Origin: Prolixibacteraceae bacterium UBA1413
GTDB taxonomy: Bacteria > Bacteroidota > Bacteroidia > Bacteroidales > Prolixibacteraceae
NCBI GenBank assembly: GCA_002304925.1
Contig: DBPT01000010.1
Span: forward strand, 66,340-130,339
Length of the DNA stretch: 64,000 nt
Reading direction: 5' to 3'
The notes under the pieces were generated by a model. It searched no databases and was not told the DNA's origin. It worked only from the letters and a program-made list of their open reading frames with translations. Below are positions 35,801 to 43,186 of the stretch, piece by piece (within the stretch, counting starts at the first letter, position 1; each line of letters starts with the position of its first letter). Position numbers and translations under genes: made by a program.

Positions 35801-36184
35801 GGTCCAGTCAAGGACTACGTTATCGAAACCGCCGCGGGGAGGCATGACGCCCACGGAATTGTACCAGGTAAGCTGGCGGGGGATTCCCCCATCTGCAGGA
35901 ATCACAAAAACCTGACGGCTGCCCGAATATTCACCCGAGAAGGCAATCCATTGGCCATCGGGGGAGATTTTGGGGAAGAGTTCGAGCCCTTCATGCGAAG
36001 TGAGCCTGCGGGCTTCGCCTCCCGTGGCATCGACGCGCCAGATGTCACCGGCATACACAAAAGCCACCAGATTATCCCTGATGTCGGGAAACCTGAGAAG
36101 CCTTACGTCATCGCTGGCGACAGCGCTGAGAAACAGACCTGCCAGAATCACGATTGCAAATATTCTTTTAAAATGACTATACAT
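32855..36184 (-). CDS. Tricorn-like S41 peptidase with beta-propeller and PDZ domain
   Basis: An 1109-residue protein started at MYSHFKRIFAIVILAGLFLS, a signal peptide ending at VAS; nine more upstream codons are unlikely. The N-terminal half holds WD40-like PD40 propeller blades (LTSHEGLELFPKISPDGQWI; SPDGKYISYYSDATGEYELY; YQPIWSPDGRYLLFSD). An acidic low-complexity linker (about residues 545-600, EEKKDVKVEI) follows, then the core domain, a PDZ domain (DVKEGDYLVRINGKEVTL) and the S41 serine protease fold with the catalytic serine in NGYSSSGGDAFPYFFKKLG. Tricorn cleaves peptides from larger proteases; this exported version is usual in Bacteroidota. Confidence 0.93.
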   Translation of the reverse strand: MYSHFKRIFAIVILAGLFLSAVASDDVRLLRFPDIRDNLVAFVYAGDIWRVDATGGEARRLTSHEGLELFPKISPDGQWIAFSGEYSGSRQVFVIPADGGIPRQLTWYNSVGVMPPRGGFDNVVLDWTPDSKQILIRANRTTFGERNGKYFLVSIDGGLEKPLQIVNGGFAALSPDASKIAFTPVDREFRTWKRYKGGRASDLWIYDLKNNTSEQITNFPGTDQHPVWWGDEIFFASDRDLKLNIWKYNTKTKETTQVTRHREFDVMWPSGGNGQLVYENGGYLYKLNLGTGESQKMTVSIRFDNPNLVAYWKNVKDDIHSFAVSPTGKRALFDARGDIFSVPAENGITENLTQTQGIREIYPAWSPDGKYISYYSDATGEYELYLLENKKGAQPKQLTSGSSAWKYQPIWSPDGRYLLFSDRTLNLQLIEASSGKISVVDKATMNEIRTYDISPDSRWIAYTKEGSNAQSAIWIYDIRSGEKHQLTDGTFSDDEPVFSRCGNFLFFSSNRDFNLAFSSFEFDYLYNRSTRLYAFPLKSSGPKLFKDKNDVEPVKEEAKPDSGSGKEAKSVSKPGKDSGKAGGDGDGKEASEEKKDVKVEIDFEGINNRITVLPGVAGEYRIAGAVDGGLLYMSGGKLMRYNIAEEKSEEILDRAMTASVTADGKMIMYRSGSDFGIIKVSPNQKSGAGKVSLDQMEMKIDPRKEWDQIYADGWRIFRDYFYVDNLHGVDWAEVKARYSVLLPHVSHRADLDYILNEIVSESNAGHSYVDWGDFKNVKRIDTGLLGADLVADGAAGRYRIAKIFQGENWNPVRRSPLTEIGVDVKEGDYLVRINGKEVTLADNPYSLLENSIGRKVELTVSGKPDATDARTALVKPIASELELMAFNWVNERRAMVDKLSGGRIGYIYVPNTSTDGNRELFRGMYAYHDKEALIIDDRYNGGGFIPDRMADLLDRHTLVYWHRNGLLPTKAPGVAHDGPKVMLINGYSSSGGDAFPYFFKKLGLGQLIGTRTWGGLVGISGNARLVDGGYISVPRFGIFDKEEGWIIEGIGVYPDIEVVDRPEQLAKGVDPGIEKAVEVLLKELEVRPVKKVTIPAAPDRSKWIEKEIR

Positions 36185-36268
36185 AATACCAATTTTTTGA
36201 AATGAAGGCACAATTTACGTGAAATGGGGAAATATTAAAAGAATTGGTTATGGTTTCGCCGAAAATAT

Positions 36269-36276
36269 TATTTTTG
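36269..36276 (+). promoter_or_regulatory. TAnnTTTG promoter box of tRNA-Pro
   Basis: TATTTTTG matches the -7 consensus, with TTGG at 36244-36247 as a possible -33 element (21-base gap, two more than ideal). Transcription would begin near 36283, about 50 bases before the tRNA. Confidence 0.55.
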
Positions 36277-36332
36277 TGGCGCATTTAACGAGTGATATGA
36301 ACTCCCTTGGGGAGATCACCGGCACAATGCAC

Positions 36333-36405
36333 CGGGGTGTGGCGCAGTTGGTAGCGCGCGTCGTTCGGGACGACGAGGCCGCTGGTTCGAGTCCAGTCAC
36401 CCCGA
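36333..36405 (+). tRNA. tRNA-Pro (anticodon CGG)
   Basis: A full cloverleaf folds: acceptor CGGGGTG with CACCCCG, D stem GCGC/GCGC, anticodon stem CGTCG/CGACG with loop TTCGGGA (anticodon CGG), T stem GCTGG/CCAGT with the canonical loop TTCGAGT, discriminator A at 36405. CCA is not encoded. It decodes CCG proline codons. Confidence 0.95.
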
Positions 36406-36483
36406 CTTATCATCCTTCAGGTTTTTGAACCGGCACAGGACGGAACTTTTCATCTATTCCGACATGAGCGTTCCAACGGCGAA

Positions 36484-37185
36484 CTATGCCTTTTCCTGTT
36501 TTGACCTTTCCTCTTCATCCTTCGCCAACGCCAGTTTCAACAATATGCGCGAGTCTCTGATGTTAAAGATAAAAAGCGCCAGGCAGGCCACTGCGGCAAA
36601 CCAGGTGATTGATCCGCGCCAGATCAACTCAATGATCATGATCAGGGAGATGAGTACACGCACTTCCGTGGGACCGAACAATCCTGAATCGATTGAATAC
36701 CTTCCCGTTATTTTATACCTGATCAGGGTGGTCATGATCTCCCAGCCGTAAAAGACCACAAAAACAAGACCCAGTAATTTGGCCAGTCCGGAAGCATAGA
36801 TCACAAATCCCAGACCAATCAGAAAGGTTCCCAGCCAGTCGATGGTCAGATCGAGGGTAAATCCGAACCATTTGCGGGGTGTATGCCGATAATAGGCAAG
36901 TCTGCCGTCTAAAGAATCTCCGAACCAACTGATCATGAAGCCGGCGACTCCCAGAAGAAGCCATAAGGGATTGAAAAAGGCCCCCAGAACAAAGCTCAGG
37001 GATACAATGATGTTGCCGGTGAAACCCACGGCGGTGAGCATATCCGGAGTGATACGGGCAGGAATCCGTTGAACCAGAAATGCAATGGTTTTCTGTTCCA
37101 GACTGCGTAAAACATTGGTCCGCTCCCTGTCTGTGGCGATGACCTTCAGCACATTATCTATTTCGTTCGTTGCCTGTTTTTTCAT
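36484..37185 (-). CDS. CDP-alcohol phosphatidyltransferase family protein
   Basis: A 233-residue membrane protein with about five hydrophobic segments. The CDP-alcohol motif is visible as GDSLDGRLAYYR then GFTLDLTIDWLG, with the D-x2-D-G and G-x3-D-x3-D metal and substrate sites intact; the A-R pair is A-Y here. Family enzymes join a CDP-activated lipid or alcohol to a second alcohol in phospholipid synthesis; the substrate is not evident. The Lys/Glu-rich C-terminus (EEERSKQEKA) is cytosolic. It lies next to an acyltransferase gene on the same strand, which supports a lipid role, with 153 bases between that hold a palindrome. Confidence 0.85.
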   Translation of the reverse strand: MKKQATNEIDNVLKVIATDRERTNVLRSLEQKTIAFLVQRIPARITPDMLTAVGFTGNIIVSLSFVLGAFFNPLWLLLGVAGFMISWFGDSLDGRLAYYRHTPRKWFGFTLDLTIDWLGTFLIGLGFVIYASGLAKLLGLVFVVFYGWEIMTTLIRYKITGRYSIDSGLFGPTEVRVLISLIMIIELIWRGSITWFAAVACLALFIFNIRDSRILLKLALAKDEEERSKQEKA

Positions 37186-37262
37186 ATGTCTGATTTTTTA
37201 CATTCATTTTCATTTCCAGGGAATTGATGCTGCTTCCCTGTCATAAACCATCCCGGTTGGTC

Positions 37263-37303
37263 CCGGAAACAGTTTCCGGAATTTCTTCTTTCGGTATTCC
37301 GGA
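37263..37303. repeat. Palindrome cluster CCGGAAAC-A-GTTTCCGG with flanking ATTCCGG
   Basis: A perfect eight-base inverted repeat with a one-base centre (37263-37279) shares its right arm with a second inverted repeat, CCGGAAT and ATTCCGG, 13 bases apart. It sits in the 153-base gap between two lipid genes. There is no T run, so it is a better candidate for an operator or RNA hairpin than a terminator. Confidence 0.4.
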
Positions 37304-37338
37304 GCTTCATCCCTTTCTGACAAGCATTCAATTTTTCT

Positions 37339-38223
37339 CTATCCGGTCATGATGCGGTCCGCCTTCCTGTTCATGAGGAGTTCGGACCGGGGAGTATAAG
37401 TTTCAGGCTCCGGCATTTCGTAAACCATCTTGCGAAGATAATTTCCGAAGCTTTCCGCGTCAGGGAAATTTTCCTGCTGTTCCGGAGGAATCATCCTGCC
37501 AATCCCAACCCTGATCCTTGATCCATGCTTATTAAAAACTTCGTAAGGCATCCGCAGGGAACGTATCCGCCAGTGAATCAATCCCAGGAAATAGAAAAAG
37601 GGCGAATTCCGGTCGAAAAAACGAACCGGCAGCACCGGGACTTTCACGGAATAAATCAGATTGATGATGCTCTTCTGCCAATTCCGGTCCCTGATTCTAA
37701 AATCCCTGAGGCGGAGGTCAGAAACTGCTCCGGAAGGAAAAAATCCCACCGGATGCCCTTCCCTGATGTGGGTCAGCGTTTCCCGGATACCCCGGATGCT
37801 TGCCGCAGAGATCCCTTTGGAATCATTGGTCATGGGAGAAACCGTTATGAAGTTTCCCTGCAAGGTTTTCACCAGTGACAGGAGGTGGCTGACCATAAAT
37901 TTATAATCAGAACGGAGGCCCGCAAAAAGGTCAATCATCATGATGCCGTCAAGACCCCCGTAAGGATGATTTGAAACCGTGATGAAAGCCCCTTCGGGAA
38001 GTTGGTGTAACCGGCCGGCATTCCCGATAAGGTAGTCGACGCCCACATCTTTCAGGAGCCTTGAAGCAAATTGCGGCCCGGTAAAATCCCTGGAACGGTC
38101 ATATACCCAATTCACCTTGTCAATGGCAAAAAGGCGCATCAGAAATTCCGCGAGGCGATGACCACGGTCCCCCCGGAAAACAGATGAGAATTTCTCAAAT
38201 TCGTCGACGTCAACGATGCGCAT
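37339..38223 (-). CDS. Lysophospholipid acyltransferase family protein
   Basis: A 294-residue protein of the PlsC-like acyltransferase superfamily. The catalytic block is VSNHPYGGLDGIMMIDLFAG (catalytic His and Asp), with FFPSGAVSDLRLRDF as the substrate-binding block, a form typical of Bacteroidota acyltransferases that make glycerophospholipids or amino-acid lipids. The chain lacks a clear signal peptide; it is likely to be peripheral at the inner membrane. Sequence alone does not distinguish a 1-acylglycerol-3-phosphate acyltransferase from the O-acyltransferase of glycine lipid synthesis (GlsA-like). A CDP-alcohol phosphatidyltransferase gene follows on the same strand. Confidence 0.82.
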   Translation of the reverse strand: MRIVDVDEFEKFSSVFRGDRGHRLAEFLMRLFAIDKVNWVYDRSRDFTGPQFASRLLKDVGVDYLIGNAGRLHQLPEGAFITVSNHPYGGLDGIMMIDLFAGLRSDYKFMVSHLLSLVKTLQGNFITVSPMTNDSKGISAASIRGIRETLTHIREGHPVGFFPSGAVSDLRLRDFRIRDRNWQKSIINLIYSVKVPVLPVRFFDRNSPFFYFLGLIHWRIRSLRMPYEVFNKHGSRIRVGIGRMIPPEQQENFPDAESFGNYLRKMVYEMPEPETYTPRSELLMNRKADRIMTG

Positions 38224-38327
38224 AACAAACTACGAATTTACAAAATGTTTTTTAAAAAGGCCATCTTCTTCAACACCCGGCAATTCGGGAAATGATCCTG
38301 GCAACAATGGGACACTGTATGGGAAAT

Positions 38328-38372
38328 TAAAAAAACAGACAGCTACCATAAATTTGTAACTGTCTGTTTTTC
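38328..38372 (-). terminator. Rho-independent terminator after tRNA-Met
   Basis: On the minus strand AAAACAGACAG and CTGTCTGTTTT pair as an 11-base stem around a 17-base loop, followed by a T run. It begins right after the tRNA 3' end. Confidence 0.85.
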
Positions 38373-38375
38373 AAG

Positions 38376-38449
38376 TAGCGAGAGCCGGGCATGATCCGGC
38401 GACCTCATGATTATGAATCATGCGCTCTAACCAGCTGAGCTACCTCGCC
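38376..38449 (-). tRNA. Elongator tRNA-Met (anticodon CAT) with an unusual T-loop
   Basis: The minus strand folds as acceptor GGCGAGG with TCTCGCT (G1-U72 and G7-U66 wobbles), D stem GCTC/GAGC, anticodon stem CATGA/TCATG with loop TTCATAA, variable AGGTC, T stem GCCGG/CCGGC and discriminator A. The anticodon stem lacks the three G-C pairs of initiator tRNA, so it is the elongator. The T-loop reads ATCATGC: positions 54 and 58 are A and T instead of the canonical T and A. A TATATTTG promoter box and a strong terminator flank it. Confidence 0.9.
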
Positions 38450-38493
38450 ATCGAAACGCAAATGCTACGGGAGCAATTCCGAAAATCGAGGTG

Positions 38494-38501
38494 CAAATAT
38501 A
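38494..38501 (-). promoter_or_regulatory. TAnnTTTG promoter box of tRNA-Met
   Basis: The minus strand reads TATATTTG; transcription would begin near 38487, 38 bases before the mature tRNA. No ideal TTTG is seen upstream. Confidence 0.6.
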
Positions 38502-38612
38502 CAATTTATTTGAAAAGAATGGTATTTGTCGAAAAAATAGTATATTGGAAACCTGAATAAAGTGAACTTAAACCATTATGTCTACAAGCCATCCCGGGAA
38601 AATCTTGTTACT

Positions 38613-38999
38613 ATGACCAGGAAATGTAAGATCCAGCTTGAGTACATCGTGAATTGCTCCCCTAAAGTCCTTTTTAACCGGCTGAGCACACCTTCCGGAC
38701 TGGCGGAGTGGTTCGCCGATGACGTCCGGCTCGAAGGGAAAGAGTTCACCTTCATATGGAAAGACTCGGAAGAAGTCGCTGAACTCTCCCTCTTTAAAGA
38801 AAATAAACTGGTCCGCTTTACCTGGAAAGAAGATGACCAAACTTACTTCGAATTCCGGATCACCCAGGATGAACTTACCGGAGACGTAGCCCTACTCGTT
38901 ACCGATTTCGGCGAAGAAGATGAAAAAGATGAAATCATCTCTCTCTGGAACAACCACATCTTCCTGCTCCGGCAAGTGACAGGTTCTACACCCGCTTAA
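38613..38999 (+). CDS. START-like domain protein
   Basis: A 128-residue protein beginning MTRKCKIQLEYIVNCSPKVL; the ORF can be extended 17 codons upstream, but family members start close to this position. The fold resembles the START/AHSA1 superfamily: a first strand, then LFNRLSTPSGLAEWFADDVR, FTFIWKDSEEVAELSLF and YFEFRITQDE. It binds an unknown hydrophobic ligand or acts as a chaperone-like factor. It is frequent in Bacteroidota as the START_2 family. It is cytosolic. It lies 66 bases before the lptF/G gene on the same strand, which has its own promoter. Confidence 0.85.
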   Translation: MTRKCKIQLEYIVNCSPKVLFNRLSTPSGLAEWFADDVRLEGKEFTFIWKDSEEVAELSLFKENKLVRFTWKEDDQTYFEFRITQDELTGDVALLVTDFGEEDEKDEIISLWNNHIFLLRQVTGSTPA

Positions 39000-39001
39000 A
39001 G

Positions 39002-39031
39002 TTGGCAATTCCTCAAAATAAATTAGCTTTG
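39002..39031 (+). promoter_or_regulatory. Promoter of the lptF/G-glycosyltransferase run
   Basis: TTG (39002-39004), then 19 bases, then TAGCTTTG (39024-39031), the full Bacteroidota pattern. The start of transcription is predicted near 39038, 27 bases before the permease ATG. Confidence 0.7.
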
Positions 39032-39064
39032 TAACCCTCATAGGCTTATAAGTATCATGCGGGG

Positions 39065-40555
39065 ATGAAACGTTTGCATTGGTATGTTTTCAAGACTTTT
39101 GTGGGGCCATTTTTTATGACCTTTTTCATCTGTGTATTCATATTACTGATGCAGTTTCTCTGGAAATACGTGGATGACCTTGTGGGGAAAGGCCTCGACT
39201 GGGGAATTCTCGCAGAACTCCTTTTTTATGCTACTTTCGGCTTGCTTCCCTTTGCCTTTCCGCTGGCTATGCTTTTGGCTTCCATCATGACTTTCGGTGA
39301 ACTGGGAGAAAATTACGAACTGGTCGCCATGAAATCCTCCGGAATTTCGCTCTTCAGGATCATGAAACCCCTGATCCTGGTGGCTCTCCTGATCACCGGC
39401 ACCGCCTTCTTTTTCGCCAATTACATCCTTCCGCATACCAACCTGCGGTTCACCACCCTCCTTTGGAGCGTCAAAGAGCAGAGACCTGAAATGGTACTCC
39501 AGGAAGGCGTTTTTACCAGTGATATAGACGGATACAGCGTTCGCGTCGGAAAAATAGATAACAAAACCAACACCCTGCATGACATCCTCATTTACGACCA
39601 TACCAACAACAAAACCAATGAAAGCGTTACGGTCGCCGATTCAGGATTCCTGAACATCACCGAAGACAAAAACTATATGGTGCTTACCCTTTACAACGGT
39701 GAGAATTTTTCGGAAGAGAGTATGGAAAGCGGGAAAACCAATTATCCCTTCCGCAGGGATCGCTTCTACAAACAGGTACTGAATGTTAGGGTGATGAATT
39801 TTGATTTCCAGCGCCGTGACGAAAACGTTTTCCGAAACAGCTACAGAATGCTGAATATCAAACAATTGATGTATGCAAAGGATTCTCTTGAAACGGATTA
39901 CAAACTGCGCGTACGCAATTTTGTGCTCAACACCCGCTACATGTCACACCTGAACCTCCGACTTTATGCGCGGATGATGAAGAACGACTCCCTGCTGGCT
40001 TCCTACGCCGCCGACAGTATTAAATACATCGATCCCGCCATTCTTCTTCCCGGGAACAACATGTGGAACCGACCGGAAGTGTTTCATAACGCGCTCTATA
40101 CTGCCCGAAATAACTTTCAGGAAATCAACAATATTGAAAATAACCTTTATGGAAGAAAACGAAGGATCAACGCGCACAGCATGGAATTTCACAGGAAATT
40201 TACGCTTTCCTTTGCTGTGCTGATCTTCTTTTTTATCGGCGCTCCCCTCGGGGCCATCATCCGTAAGGGAGGGCTGGGAATGCCCGTGGTGGTTTCCATC
40301 CTGCTGTTCATCCTCTATTACATATTCTCCATGACAGGTGAGAAATCGGCCCGTGAAGATGTCTGGAACATGACCGCGGGCATGTGGTTTTCCACATTTG
40401 TCTTCCTGCCGGTGGGAATTTTTCTGACTTACAAGGCTGTCACCGACTCCGCCATCATGTCGGCTGAAACTTATACCAACTTCCTGCGTAAAATTTTACC
40501 TGCGGGGCTCATCAAGCGGTTCTTGAAGCATGAAGATATTACAACTGACCAATAA
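39065..40555 (+). CDS. LptF/LptG family permease (YjgP/YjgQ)
   Basis: A 496-residue inner membrane protein with three N-terminal membrane segments (from VGPFFMTFFICVFILLMQFL), a periplasmic beta-jellyroll domain (residues about 120-370) and three C-terminal segments (FAVLIFFFIGAPLGAIIRKG). LptF/G proteins form the channel of the ABC complex that extracts lipopolysaccharide from the inner membrane. Its ATPase partner LptB is not in the window. Two glycosyltransferase genes overlap or abut the 3' end, by 26 bases for the first, which suggests coupling of surface glycolipid synthesis and export. The promoter at 39002-39031 drives it. Confidence 0.9.
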   Translation: MKRLHWYVFKTFVGPFFMTFFICVFILLMQFLWKYVDDLVGKGLDWGILAELLFYATFGLLPFAFPLAMLLASIMTFGELGENYELVAMKSSGISLFRIMKPLILVALLITGTAFFFANYILPHTNLRFTTLLWSVKEQRPEMVLQEGVFTSDIDGYSVRVGKIDNKTNTLHDILIYDHTNNKTNESVTVADSGFLNITEDKNYMVLTLYNGENFSEESMESGKTNYPFRRDRFYKQVLNVRVMNFDFQRRDENVFRNSYRMLNIKQLMYAKDSLETDYKLRVRNFVLNTRYMSHLNLRLYARMMKNDSLLASYAADSIKYIDPAILLPGNNMWNRPEVFHNALYTARNNFQEINNIENNLYGRKRRINAHSMEFHRKFTLSFAVLIFFFIGAPLGAIIRKGGLGMPVVVSILLFILYYIFSMTGEKSAREDVWNMTAGMWFSTFVFLPVGIFLTYKAVTDSAIMSAETYTNFLRKILPAGLIKRFLKHEDITTDQ

Positions 40556-41735
40556 GCCACCCTGGCCTGACAAAGACGGCGGAGCCATTGCCATGCTGAA
40601 CCTTACCAAGGGGTTTTCAAGGCTGGGGCATGACATTACCATCCTGTCGATGAACACCCTGAAACACCATACCCGCGTCGCTGATATTCCCGTATACCTC
40701 CGCGAAATGGCCGATTTCAGATTCGTCACGGTCCCTGCCGGCATCTCTCCCGTCAGGGCGCTGGTCAATCTGCTTTTTTCCCGCCTCCCTTACAATGCCG
40801 AAAGGTTTATTTCCCGTGAATATGAGAACGCCTTGGTATCTCTGCTCAAAGAAAAAAATTTCGATATCGTCCAGTTAGAGGGATTGTATCTCTGTCCGTA
40901 TATTCCGGCAATTAGAAAGCACAGCAGTGCCAGAATCGCTTACCGGGCCCACAACATCGAATCTGAGATCTGGGAAAGGGGCACCATGCTGGCTTCCGGA
41001 CCCAAAAGATGGTATCTGCGGAACCTCACTTCTCGTATACGCCGGTTCGAATATGACTGGATCAACCGGTATGATCTGCTGGTCCCCATCACCGGGCGCG
41101 ATAACCTCATGCTTGGGGAGATGGGTAATACAAAGCCTTCACAGGTGACCCCCTCAGGAATGGACATGCATAATATAACGACCGCTTCCATCCCTGTGGA
41201 ATTTCCTTCGCTCTTTCACATCGGGTCCCTGGAGTGGGCTCCCAACCAGGAGGGGTTGCTCTGGTTCCTGAAAAACGTGTGGAGCAGGCTCTCTCCCGAA
41301 TTCCCTGACCTCTCCTTTTACGTGGCGGGAAGAAATGCCCCGGAATGGCTGATCGGCAAACTCCGCCAGCCGGGGGTGGTATTCCTGGGCGAAGTGGAAA
41401 ATGCCTTCGATTTCATGCAGTCCAAGGCTGTCATGGTGGTCCCGCTCCTCTCAGGAAGCGGAATGCGGGTCAAGATCGTCGAAGGAATGGCCCTTGGAAA
41501 GGCCATCGTTTCAACATCAATCGGTGCTGAAGGCCTTTCCGTGACCCACGGACGTGAACTGATGATTGCCAATGATCCCGACACTTTTCTGATGAATCTG
41601 AAAAAACTGATTGCCGACAGGGAAACCTGCGAAACGACCGGGATGCATGCCGCCCGCTTTGTCAGGGACCATTTCGACAACGGCTCCATTACCGAAAAAC
41701 TTGCCGGATTTTATCTTAATGCACTGTCACAATGA
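40530..41735 (+). CDS. Glycosyltransferase, GT4-like
   Basis: A 401-residue GT-B fold glycosyltransferase. The N-terminal acceptor domain starts MKILQLTNKPPWPDKDGGAI, and the donor-sugar domain contains PLLSGSGMRVKIVEGMALGKAIVSTSIGAEGL, the GT4-type nucleotide-sugar region with the conserved Glu in VEGMA. It transfers a sugar from a nucleotide donor to a growing glycan or lipid carrier in the cytosol or at the inner membrane. The gene overlaps the LptF/G gene by 26 bases and the GT2 gene by four (ATGA), so the three are very likely translated from one message. Confidence 0.9.
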   Translation: MKILQLTNKPPWPDKDGGAIAMLNLTKGFSRLGHDITILSMNTLKHHTRVADIPVYLREMADFRFVTVPAGISPVRALVNLLFSRLPYNAERFISREYENALVSLLKEKNFDIVQLEGLYLCPYIPAIRKHSSARIAYRAHNIESEIWERGTMLASGPKRWYLRNLTSRIRRFEYDWINRYDLLVPITGRDNLMLGEMGNTKPSQVTPSGMDMHNITTASIPVEFPSLFHIGSLEWAPNQEGLLWFLKNVWSRLSPEFPDLSFYVAGRNAPEWLIGKLRQPGVVFLGEVENAFDFMQSKAVMVVPLLSGSGMRVKIVEGMALGKAIVSTSIGAEGLSVTHGRELMIANDPDTFLMNLKKLIADRETCETTGMHAARFVRDHFDNGSITEKLAGFYLNALSQ

Positions 41736-42919
41736 TGGAATTCCTATTCTGGCTTCTCCTCATCATCCTGTTTTACAGCTATGCCGGTTACGGGATGATC
41801 CTCTGGGTCCTGGTCCGGTTCAAAAGGATCCTTAAGCCCCGGAAACCCTATGAAACACCCGCTGTCTTTGAACCGGAAGTCACGCTTTTTGTGACAGCAT
41901 TCAACGAAAAAGATTATATCGCCAGGAAGGTGGACAACTCCTTCTCCCTGGATTACCCTAAGGAAAAAGTGCAATATATATGGGTGACCGACGGTTCGGA
42001 TGACGGCACCCCGGAGCTCCTGAAGCAATACCCCGGATTGGAGGTATATCATCAGCCGGAACGACGCGGAAAAATCGACGCCATGAACAGGGGAATGCAA
42101 TTTGTCAGGGCCCCTTTCGTGATTTTCTCCGATGCCAATACCCGTCTGAGTAAAAATACCATCCGGGTGATGATGAAGAGTTTTGCCGACCCCGCCATCG
42201 GATGTGTTGCCGGAGAAAAACGGATCGTGGAAAAAGAAGCTGAATCTGCTTCCGCAGCCGGGGAAGGACTGTATTGGAGGATAGAATCCAGAATAAAAAA
42301 AATGGATGCCGAGCTCAACTCAGCCGTGGGTGGGGTTGGCGAACTTTTTGCCATCCGCACCGAGCTTTTTCAGCCTGTTGAAAAAGATACCATCCTCGAC
42401 GATTTCATCATCTCATTGCGCATAGCCTCAAGGGGTTACCGTATCGACTACACTCCTGATGCGTGGGCTGAAGAAACGGCTTCCCTCAACGTAAAGGAAG
42501 AGTTGAAACGCAAGGTGAGGATCGCCGCCGGGGGCGTTCAGACCATGCTGCGGTTGGGATACCTGCTCAATCCTTTCCGCTATGGCCTGCTCAGCTGGCA
42601 ATATTTTTCCCACAAAGTGCTGCGTTGGTCTGTTGCCCCTGTATTCCTCTTTTTGTTCCTGCCCGTTAACATTGCGCTGGTGGCTTCCCGCGGGGCCTGG
42701 ACTACACTTCAGTTCCCCACCCTGGTGCTCTGGTTCCAGCTATTTTGCTATGCTTTGGCAATGGCCGGCTGGTTTCTGGAACATCGCAGACTCCGGCTGA
42801 AGATTTTCTTTGCCCCCTATTATTTTGTTGCCATCAACTATGCTTCTATAAAGGGTATTATCCGTTATTTCAAGGGACAACAAAAGGTGACCTGGGAAAA
42901 ATCCCGCAGAGCCAGTTAA
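41732..42919 (+). CDS. Membrane glycosyltransferase family 2
   Basis: A 395-residue inner membrane glycosyltransferase. One N-terminal helix (MEFLFWLLLIILFYSYAGYG) is followed by a GT2 catalytic domain: VTLFVTAFNEKDYIA, YIWVTDGSDDGT, SDANTRLSKNTIRVMM (DxD-type metal site) and the acceptor region VGGVGELFAI, then ED/QxxRW-like VKEELKRKVRIAAGGVQTM. Two or three C-terminal helices follow. It resembles synthases that extrude a polysaccharide. It overlaps the GT4 gene by four bases. Its stop is the first of three in-frame stops of a hexamer array. Confidence 0.88.
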   Translation: MMEFLFWLLLIILFYSYAGYGMILWVLVRFKRILKPRKPYETPAVFEPEVTLFVTAFNEKDYIARKVDNSFSLDYPKEKVQYIWVTDGSDDGTPELLKQYPGLEVYHQPERRGKIDAMNRGMQFVRAPFVIFSDANTRLSKNTIRVMMKSFADPAIGCVAGEKRIVEKEAESASAAGEGLYWRIESRIKKMDAELNSAVGGVGELFAIRTELFQPVEKDTILDDFIISLRIASRGYRIDYTPDAWAEETASLNVKEELKRKVRIAAGGVQTMLRLGYLLNPFRYGLLSWQYFSHKVLRWSVAPVFLFLFLPVNIALVASRGAWTTLQFPTLVLWFQLFCYALAMAGWFLEHRRLRLKIFFAPYYFVAINYASIKGIIRYFKGQQKVTWEKSRRAS

Positions 42920-42934
42920 GGTTGAGGCTAAAGG
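42917..42934 (+). repeat. Stop-anchored hexamer array after the GT2 gene
   Basis: The stop continues as TAA GGT TGA GGC TAA AGG, three in-frame stops at six-base spacing, then the ATG of the ribB remnant follows in the same frame. Confidence 0.75.
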
Positions 42935-43053
42935 ATGAATGAAATCAAGCTGCATACGATCCCTGATGCGATAGAAGCCGTTAAAAACGGGGAGATGATT
43001 CTGGTGGACGATGGGGACCGGGAAATGAGGGAGATTTCATCACCGTCTCGGAC
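42935..43053 (+). pseudogene. ribB remnant (3,4-dihydroxy-2-butanone 4-phosphate synthase, N-terminal part)
   Basis: From ATG 42935 the frame reads MNEIKLHTIPDAIEAVKNGE, then MILVDDGDRE, the N-terminus of RibB. Next the sequence GGAAATGAGGGAG lacks one A; restoring it gives DRENEGDFITVSD, the catalytic loop of RibB (DRENEGDF). So a single-base deletion near 43021-43026 breaks the frame, and no recognisable RibB sequence follows before lon. It is a decayed fragment of about 40 residues out of roughly 200. The remaining bases to 43186 hold nothing I recognise. Confidence 0.8.
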
Positions 43054-43186
43054 ATACGCTCCAGCGTTTCAGCTATGATGAAGAAAAGTCGTAAAAAAAC
43101 TGACGCTATCACTGCCCGTGCCTGCCCAAAGCCGTCAAAGGGAATACCCCCCTGCTGAACAAGACAGCCTGACTAGGAAGAGACGG

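Noticed and set aside
36219..36428. A 69-codon plus-strand ORF across the tRNA-Pro gene
   Set aside because: Most of it is the tRNA itself (the reading GVAQLVARVVRDDEAAGSSPVTPT is the well-known false translation of a tRNA), and it has no promoter of its own.
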